Assembly (NCBI RefSeq): GCF_005887115.1
Contig: NZ_PNCJ01000001.1
Location: 1-54,744 of the forward strand
Reading direction: 5' to 3'
DNA from: Pseudoalteromonas rubra
GTDB taxonomy: Bacteria > Pseudomonadota > Gammaproteobacteria > Enterobacterales > Alteromonadaceae
DNA: 54,744 bases
The position numbers and the translations under genes were made by a program. Numbering within the stretch: position 1 is the stretch's first letter; every line of letters begins with the position of its first letter. Shown here piece by piece: positions 48,324-54,744 of the stretch. The notes beneath the pieces were generated by a model. That model was not told the origin of the DNA, did no database searches, and saw only the letters and a program-made list of their open reading frames with translations.

Positions 48324-49339
48324 AATACCCCTTGTTGTAACGCGTGTTGCACCACAGCGGGTGCCAGCAAAAAGCCATGCCGATACAGGCCGTTAATGCG
48401 GATCACATTATCAGTGACGCTAATATGCGGGCGATTATCTTTATACGCCGGGCGCAAACCTGCGCGCAGCGACATCACTCGCCCCTCGGCAAAGCCACTG
48501 TGTACTGTATATGCAGCCGACAGCAGCTCCAGTGTCGAGCGGACTGTAATATCTCCCCGATCCTGAGACTCAATTTCGGTCGCCCCGATGACAAACTCGT
48601 GATTTGGTTTAGGCGCAATATAGAGTGGATAACGCGGATGCATCAGACGCACCGGACGCTGCAAACTCACCTCCGGCGCATAAATGCGTGCAACTTCGCC
48701 ACGCACCCCGCGCAGACCGGGGCTGTCTTTTTTGGCATCCAGCCCGCGGCAGTCAATGATCCAGTCAAACGCTTCACCATTGACCCGCCCTTGTGCGATG
48801 TGTGCCTCTGCCCCTTCATGAAAGCGCACGCCCCTGTTTTGTAAGGTGCGAAGGCTGGCAGCATAGAATGCCAGGTTATCGAGCTGGCCCTCACAGGGTA
48901 AATACAGTCCCTGGTGAAAGCGGCCAGCCAGTTCAGGTTCCAGCGCACCAATGCCGTGACCATCCAGGTTTTGCGCCTGATGGCCAGCCAGCGGTTTAAG
49001 GCGCCGCTGGAAACTCAGCAAATCGCCCCTGTCTTGCTGGTGCGCGACGATCACTGTGCCCTGCTGCTGAAAGAATACAGGCGCATCGAGTTTGGCCAGC
49101 AACTCGGGCCATAATGCCATGGCATGTAAGCCCTGCTCTGCCAGGTCTTGTTCACAGATCACGGATTCGGCCATGGGCGCGAGCATCGCCGCGGCCAAAG
49201 TGCCGACACTGGCAGGCGCCGCGACCAGGTCACGCTCAAATACGCTTAGCTGATACTGCTCTGCCAGCATCAGCGCCGCAACCCGCCCTGTCAGACCAAA
49301 GCCGACAATGGCAACGCGTGGTTTGTTTGTCTGGGACAT
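48320..49339 (-). CDS. thiO: FAD-dependent glycine oxidase ThiO
   Basis: ThiO oxidises glycine to dehydroglycine for thiazole synthesis, replacing the tyrosine lyase ThiH of E. coli. The 339 residues carry the FAD-binding motif VAIVGFGLTGRVAALMLAEQY (about 9-29; GFGLTG is the GxGxxG core) and a C-terminal GLYRHGFLLAPA segment (about 319-330) typical of the DAO family. The gene lies 40 nt after thiC. Use of ThiO implies an oxygen-dependent route. Confidence 0.92.
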   Translation of the reverse strand: MSQTNKPRVAIVGFGLTGRVAALMLAEQYQLSVFERDLVAAPASVGTLAAAMLAPMAESVICEQDLAEQGLHAMALWPELLAKLDAPVFFQQQGTVIVAHQQDRGDLLSFQRRLKPLAGHQAQNLDGHGIGALEPELAGRFHQGLYLPCEGQLDNLAFYAASLRTLQNRGVRFHEGAEAHIAQGRVNGEAFDWIIDCRGLDAKKDSPGLRGVRGEVARIYAPEVSLQRPVRLMHPRYPLYIAPKPNHEFVIGATEIESQDRGDITVRSTLELLSAAYTVHSGFAEGRVMSLRAGLRPAYKDNRPHISVTDNVIRINGLYRHGFLLAPAVVQHALQQGVL

Positions 49340-49379
49340 CTTGCCTCCATACGGGCCCGAAGGGGCCCGCTACCCTAAA

Positions 49380-51508
<2,129 letters not shown>

Positions 51509-51593
51509 CTTGTTCCCTACGCAGGCATTAACCTGATCAGGTCCACGGATCCCGCAATACTGCGATCTCAGCCCAGATGGGCACTCCGACAAG
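51509..51593 (-). ncRNA. TPP riboswitch aptamer (THI element)
   Basis: The minus strand holds the conserved TPP aptamer: CTGAGA (51566-51571), GGACCTGATC (in the junction), and TGCGTAGGGAA (about 51514-51524). P1 pairs CTTGT (51589-51593) with ACAAG (51509-51513). It lies 177 nt upstream of the thiC start, as expected for TPP feedback on thiamine synthesis. Confidence 0.95.
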
Positions 51594-51626
51594 TAACGAA
51601 CTGTGAAAAAGTGTACTGAATCGCGC

Positions 51627-52043
51627 TTAGTTAGTCAAAGACTCTGCGTCCAGCGCTTTAAATTGCCAGGTTTGCTGGCCTTTCAGCTGTAGCTTGCTAT
51701 TCACAAAGGTCACACTGGCACCTTGTTGTAGCATCTCTAAAAACTGTACTTCCTGGCTGTCTAAGGTATTTCCGCAAGACTTGCGAGTCATCCCCAGCTT
51801 ACTCAGTGTGAGCACCTCAGATTCCATGTTGCCCTCTGCAAAAAACCGATTACAACCTGCGAAACCAACCACCTGTAGAGCGTCCAGAAATTCAATTTCT
51901 ATGGGTGAGGCCTCTGTGACAAGACGACCATCAACCTGAATTAACTGCCAGTGAGAGTGCTTAAGCTGTTCCCTGGTTACCTTCCCTGTACTGGAACATG
52001 CCATTAATACGCACATCAGGCATATAAGAATGGAATTTTTCAT
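51627..52043 (-). CDS. META-domain lipoprotein
   Basis: A 138-residue lipoprotein with signal peptide and lipobox MKNSILICLMCVLMACSST (Cys at 16). The mature part is a META/HslJ-like domain: HWQLIQVDGR (about 31-40), VGFAGCNRFFAEGNME (about 58-73), and a CGN motif near 89. HslJ-like proteins are envelope-stress related, of unknown activity. No operon partner is apparent: thiC is behind it and the thioesterase gene is 98 nt ahead. Confidence 0.87.
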   Translation of the reverse strand: MKNSILICLMCVLMACSSTGKVTREQLKHSHWQLIQVDGRLVTEASPIEIEFLDALQVVGFAGCNRFFAEGNMESEVLTLSKLGMTRKSCGNTLDSQEVQFLEMLQQGASVTFVNSKLQLKGQQTWQFKALDAESLTN

Positions 52044-52141
52044 GGTAAACCAACCGCTTAAAATATGATTAATATTATAACGTCAGGCGGCGTGGAAAAG
52101 GCAGTAAAAATCTGTAATTTTCTGCCTTTTTAGTAAAAATA

Positions 52142-52531
52142 TCAGCCGAAAAGCTGATCAATTTCCTCAGGTAGGAACGGCCGGCCCCTTTCATTCACAG
52201 ATGTCCCGGTGACAACCGCGTCCAGCATGAGCTTGTCGTCTTCGGCTCGGATAATACGCTGGATAAATGCGAACTTAAGTTTACTGATCCGCAGTGTTTC
52301 AACTTCAACATAAAATGCGTCGCCCGGTTTCAATGAATCCTTGTAATTCATTTCAGAGCGGATCACTACCAGATTGATTTTCTGCTCTGCCAGCGCAGCA
52401 AAATCAACGCCATTGGCAATCAAAAATTCATGTCTGGCATGCTCCAGATAATTAAAATAGACACTGTTATTCACAATCCCCTGCAGATCACATTCGTAAT
52501 CCCTGACTTTGAAATCAAGCTTAAATGTCAT
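52142..52531 (-). CDS. Hotdog-fold acyl-CoA thioesterase (YbgC/FadM-like)
   Basis: A 129-residue single hotdog domain. The signature is VRDYECDLQGIVNNSVYFNYLEHAR (about 9-33; DLQGIVNN with the catalytic Asp). It hydrolyses acyl- or aroyl-CoA thioesters; the exact substrate is unknown. It has its own ribosome binding site (AGGAAAGG). It is divergent to the TonB receptor downstream, without known linkage. Confidence 0.9.
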   Translation of the reverse strand: MTFKLDFKVRDYECDLQGIVNNSVYFNYLEHARHEFLIANGVDFAALAEQKINLVVIRSEMNYKDSLKPGDAFYVEVETLRISKLKFAFIQRIIRAEDDKLMLDAVVTGTSVNERGRPFLPEEIDQLFG

Positions 52532-52636
52532 GGCCTTTCCTCTTGACTAAGTTGCCGAATTTATAACACATATTAACTGTTAACTGGTCGGGCTTTTGCT
52601 ACACTGTGCGCAATCAAAAATGGAACAAGATAAGAC

Positions 52637-54718
52637 ATGAAGCTTAAACTTTCTTCGCTTAGCCTCAGCCTGTTGGCTGCCCTGTCATACCAAGCCGCAG
52701 CTGATGAATCACGTACCGCCGCGCCCCTTGAAACCATTGAGGTCACTGGCGACTTCCAAAGAGAATCTCTGCAAACACTGAGTGCCAGCGCCAGTGTGAT
52801 GGGTGAAGTTGAAATGACCCATCGCGGCGCCAGTTATCTGGACGAGTTACTGAACAGCACAGCCAATGTGAACTTTACCGCTGGAGCCTCTCGCGGTCGC
52901 TTTGTGCAGATCCGTGGTGTGGGCCTGCGCTCCCAGTTTGTTGACCCCATCACCCCGAGTGTGGGTATGCTGGTCGATGGCATTAACTATTCAGGCCTGG
53001 GTGGCAGTGCATTATTGTTTGATATTGACCAAGTGACCTTGTATCGCGGTCCTCAGGGAACACGTTTCGGTGCCGACGCGATGGGCGGATTAATCGATCT
53101 GCAGTCTCATGCCCCAACTCAGGACACGGACCTGAAACTACGCATAGGCGCCGGCAACTACAACAGCTATGAAGCGGGTCTGGCCGCAGGTACGGGATTG
53201 ACCGAAAACACCGCAGCACGCTTTAGTTTGTATCAACGCGGCTCAGATGGCTATGTTGATAACCTTTACTTGGACAAGCCAACTCAGGACCAGGAAGAGC
53301 GGCTGGCACGTTTTAAACTGAGCAGCCAGCTGACAGACGCATTGACTGTAAATCTGGCAGTGCATCATATCAATATTGATAATGGCTATGATGGCTTTAC
53401 ACTGGATAATACACGTAACAGTGTGGCCAATCAGCCTGGTAAAGACACACAAAAAAGCGACGCCTTTGCACTCAGTGCGTTGTATACCGGTCTGAGCGCC
53501 TTTGATATCGAGCTTCAAGGCACAGGGTTGCAGGCTGATACTGAGTATAGCTACGACGAAGACTGGACCTGTCATGATGCGACTCAGGCAGAGCTTTGCG
53601 CCGCCGGGTTACACCCGGATCACTATGTTGGCTTTGATAACTATCTGCGTGATCACGAACGTGGCAGCCTCGAAATGAAGCTCAAAGACAAGCAAGGCGA
53701 CTGGGTCATAGGTGCCTATGCACAGCGTCGTGATGTCGCACTCAGCCGCAGAAACGCAACTTTTAAGTCTCACTATGATGTCTCCAACCAGGCAGTGTTT
53801 GGCCAAAAAGTTACCCACTTAAACGAACAAACCCGCTTGATCACGGGGTTACGTGTGGAGCGCTATGACAGCGAATATACAGACTCCAATGGCTTCGCCA
53901 TAGATCAGGATGACACTATGGTCGGTGGTAAGCTAGCGCTGGAATATCAGGTTGTGCCCCGTACCATGATCTATACCAGCCTTAGCCGGGGCTATAAAGT
54001 CGGTGGCGCCAATGGAGAAGCGCTGGCGAAAGCCAAAGATGATGGGTTCAGCATCCCAGCCTCAGCATTTTCGTTTGAACCAGAGTACCTGTGGAATGCT
54101 GAGTTTGGCGTGAAAGGTCAGTCAGAAGATAAAAAACACACACTTGCAGTCACAGCTTTCTATATGGAGCGTGAGGACATGCAGCTCAAACAGTGGCAAG
54201 TGAGCGGCGTGCAGTTTGCAGGCTTCATCAGTAACGCAGGTAAAGGCGAAAACTATGGTCTGGAAATTGAAGGCCAACGTCTGATCACAGATCAGCTGAC
54301 GCTGAACTACAGCCTGGGTTATCTCGATACTAAAATTGAAGACTTTGTGACTACATCAGGTGAAAACTTCGATGGTCGCGAGCAGGCGCAGGCACCTAAG
54401 TACCAATATGCTTTCTCAGCAGACTACAGTGTACTGGAAAACCTGGTTGTGACTTTGGGGCTCGAAGGTAAAGACGATTACTTCTTCTCTGACAGTCACA
54501 ATGAACAAGCACCGAGTCAAAACCTGATCAATGCCAGTGTGAGCTATTATGGCGAGCAGTGGTCACTCACCGCATGGGGTCGTAACCTGGCCGATCGTGA
54601 TGTACCGGTTCGGGGATTCTACATTATGAATGACCCACGCATTGGCTATGAAACCAGTCGCTACGTGCAATATGGTGAGCCGCGGGTCTTTGGCCTGACC
54701 TTCAGTTACGATTTGTAA
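52637..54718 (+). CDS. TonB-dependent outer membrane receptor
   Basis: A 693-residue TonB-dependent receptor: signal peptide (about 1-22, MKLKLSSLSLSLLAALSYQ), a TonB-box-like LETIEVTGDF (about 31-40), plug domain (about 45-165: IRGVGLRSQFV, VDGINYSGLGG, TLYRGPQGTRFGADAMGG) and a 22-stranded barrel to the C-terminus. The end (RVFGLTFSYDL) has the aromatic/hydrophobic pattern but finishes in Leu rather than Phe. Upstream are CTGTTAACTGG and TACACT, a weak promoter; no Fur box is claimed. The ligand, likely iron-siderophore or another large nutrient, is not readable from sequence. Confidence 0.93.
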   Translation: MKLKLSSLSLSLLAALSYQAAADESRTAAPLETIEVTGDFQRESLQTLSASASVMGEVEMTHRGASYLDELLNSTANVNFTAGASRGRFVQIRGVGLRSQFVDPITPSVGMLVDGINYSGLGGSALLFDIDQVTLYRGPQGTRFGADAMGGLIDLQSHAPTQDTDLKLRIGAGNYNSYEAGLAAGTGLTENTAARFSLYQRGSDGYVDNLYLDKPTQDQEERLARFKLSSQLTDALTVNLAVHHINIDNGYDGFTLDNTRNSVANQPGKDTQKSDAFALSALYTGLSAFDIELQGTGLQADTEYSYDEDWTCHDATQAELCAAGLHPDHYVGFDNYLRDHERGSLEMKLKDKQGDWVIGAYAQRRDVALSRRNATFKSHYDVSNQAVFGQKVTHLNEQTRLITGLRVERYDSEYTDSNGFAIDQDDTMVGGKLALEYQVVPRTMIYTSLSRGYKVGGANGEALAKAKDDGFSIPASAFSFEPEYLWNAEFGVKGQSEDKKHTLAVTAFYMEREDMQLKQWQVSGVQFAGFISNAGKGENYGLEIEGQRLITDQLTLNYSLGYLDTKIEDFVTTSGENFDGREQAQAPKYQYAFSADYSVLENLVVTLGLEGKDDYFFSDSHNEQAPSQNLINASVSYYGEQWSLTAWGRNLADRDVPVRGFYIMNDPRIGYETSRYVQYGEPRVFGLTFSYDL

Positions 54719-54744
54719 TACCAATCCATATCGATATAAAAAAG

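Noticed and set aside
52560..52636. Fur box upstream of the TonB-dependent receptor
   Set aside because: No GATAAT-type 19-bp dyad could be recognised; only a weak promoter-like sequence is present.

Overview
The window looks like a chromosomal segment of a marine gammaproteobacterium of the order Alteromonadales, most probably Pseudoalteromonas. This is a judgement from protein sequences and gene order, not from a search. The ribosomal, RNA polymerase, EF-G and PriB proteins are of gammaproteobacterial type. The trpT-secE-nusG-rplKAJL-rpoBC-rpsLG-fusA-tuf order is the classical one, and thiC-thiO-thiS-thiG-thiDE-thiF sits beside psd-rsgA-orn.

Region by region. 1-15.7 kb (minus strand): translation and transcription machinery, from tRNA-Trp through secE, nusG, rplK, rplA, rplJ, rplL, rpoB, rpoC, rpsL, rpsG and fusA to the first codons of tuf, with good sigma70 promoters, an L10 leader and terminators. 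15.8-17.5 kb: deoC with an overlapping unknown gene, then a gene-poor stretch. 17.5-24.9 kb (plus): assimilatory sulfate module cysG-cysD-cysN-SLC13 permease-cysC-cysQ, then a cupin gene. 24.9-25.6 kb: tRNA-Ile2 preceded by truncated copies of its own 5' end. 25.6-30.9 kb: an unknown protein, a YbaK-type deacylase, a GGDEF-EAL protein, zur, cheX and yjbQ. 30.9-41.1 kb (minus): alr and dnaB; an ECF sigma / membrane anti-sigma candidate / DUF4097 cassette; a five-gene minor pilin cluster; then rpsF-priB-rpsR-rplI. The cassette and the pilin cluster lie between two blocks (rplI and dnaB) that are adjacent in many relatives. 41.2-42.2 kb: four identical tRNA-Gly(GCC) genes interleaved with six tRNA-5'-end-plus-hairpin elements, the whole arranged as a 463-bp tandem duplication. 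42.2-51.6 kb: orn, rsgA, psd, then the thiamine operon under a TPP riboswitch. 51.6-54.7 kb: a META-domain lipoprotein, a hotdog thioesterase and a TonB-dependent receptor.

How the genes work together. The cys genes take up sulfate, activate it to APS and PAPS, remove PAP and make siroheme for sulfite reductase (the reductases are not in the window). The thi genes make HMP-P, the thiazole and TMP, with feedback through the TPP riboswitch. The minor pilins should prime a type IV pilus, with an enlarged PilX-like subunit as candidate tip component, since no pilY1 is present. The ECF cassette looks like an envelope signalling unit with a beta-solenoid output protein.

The least explained structure is the set of truncated tRNA 5' ends fused to fold-back hairpins. 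It occurs in both the tRNA-Gly and the tRNA-Ile2 transcription units, in sense orientation and upstream of functional tRNAs.
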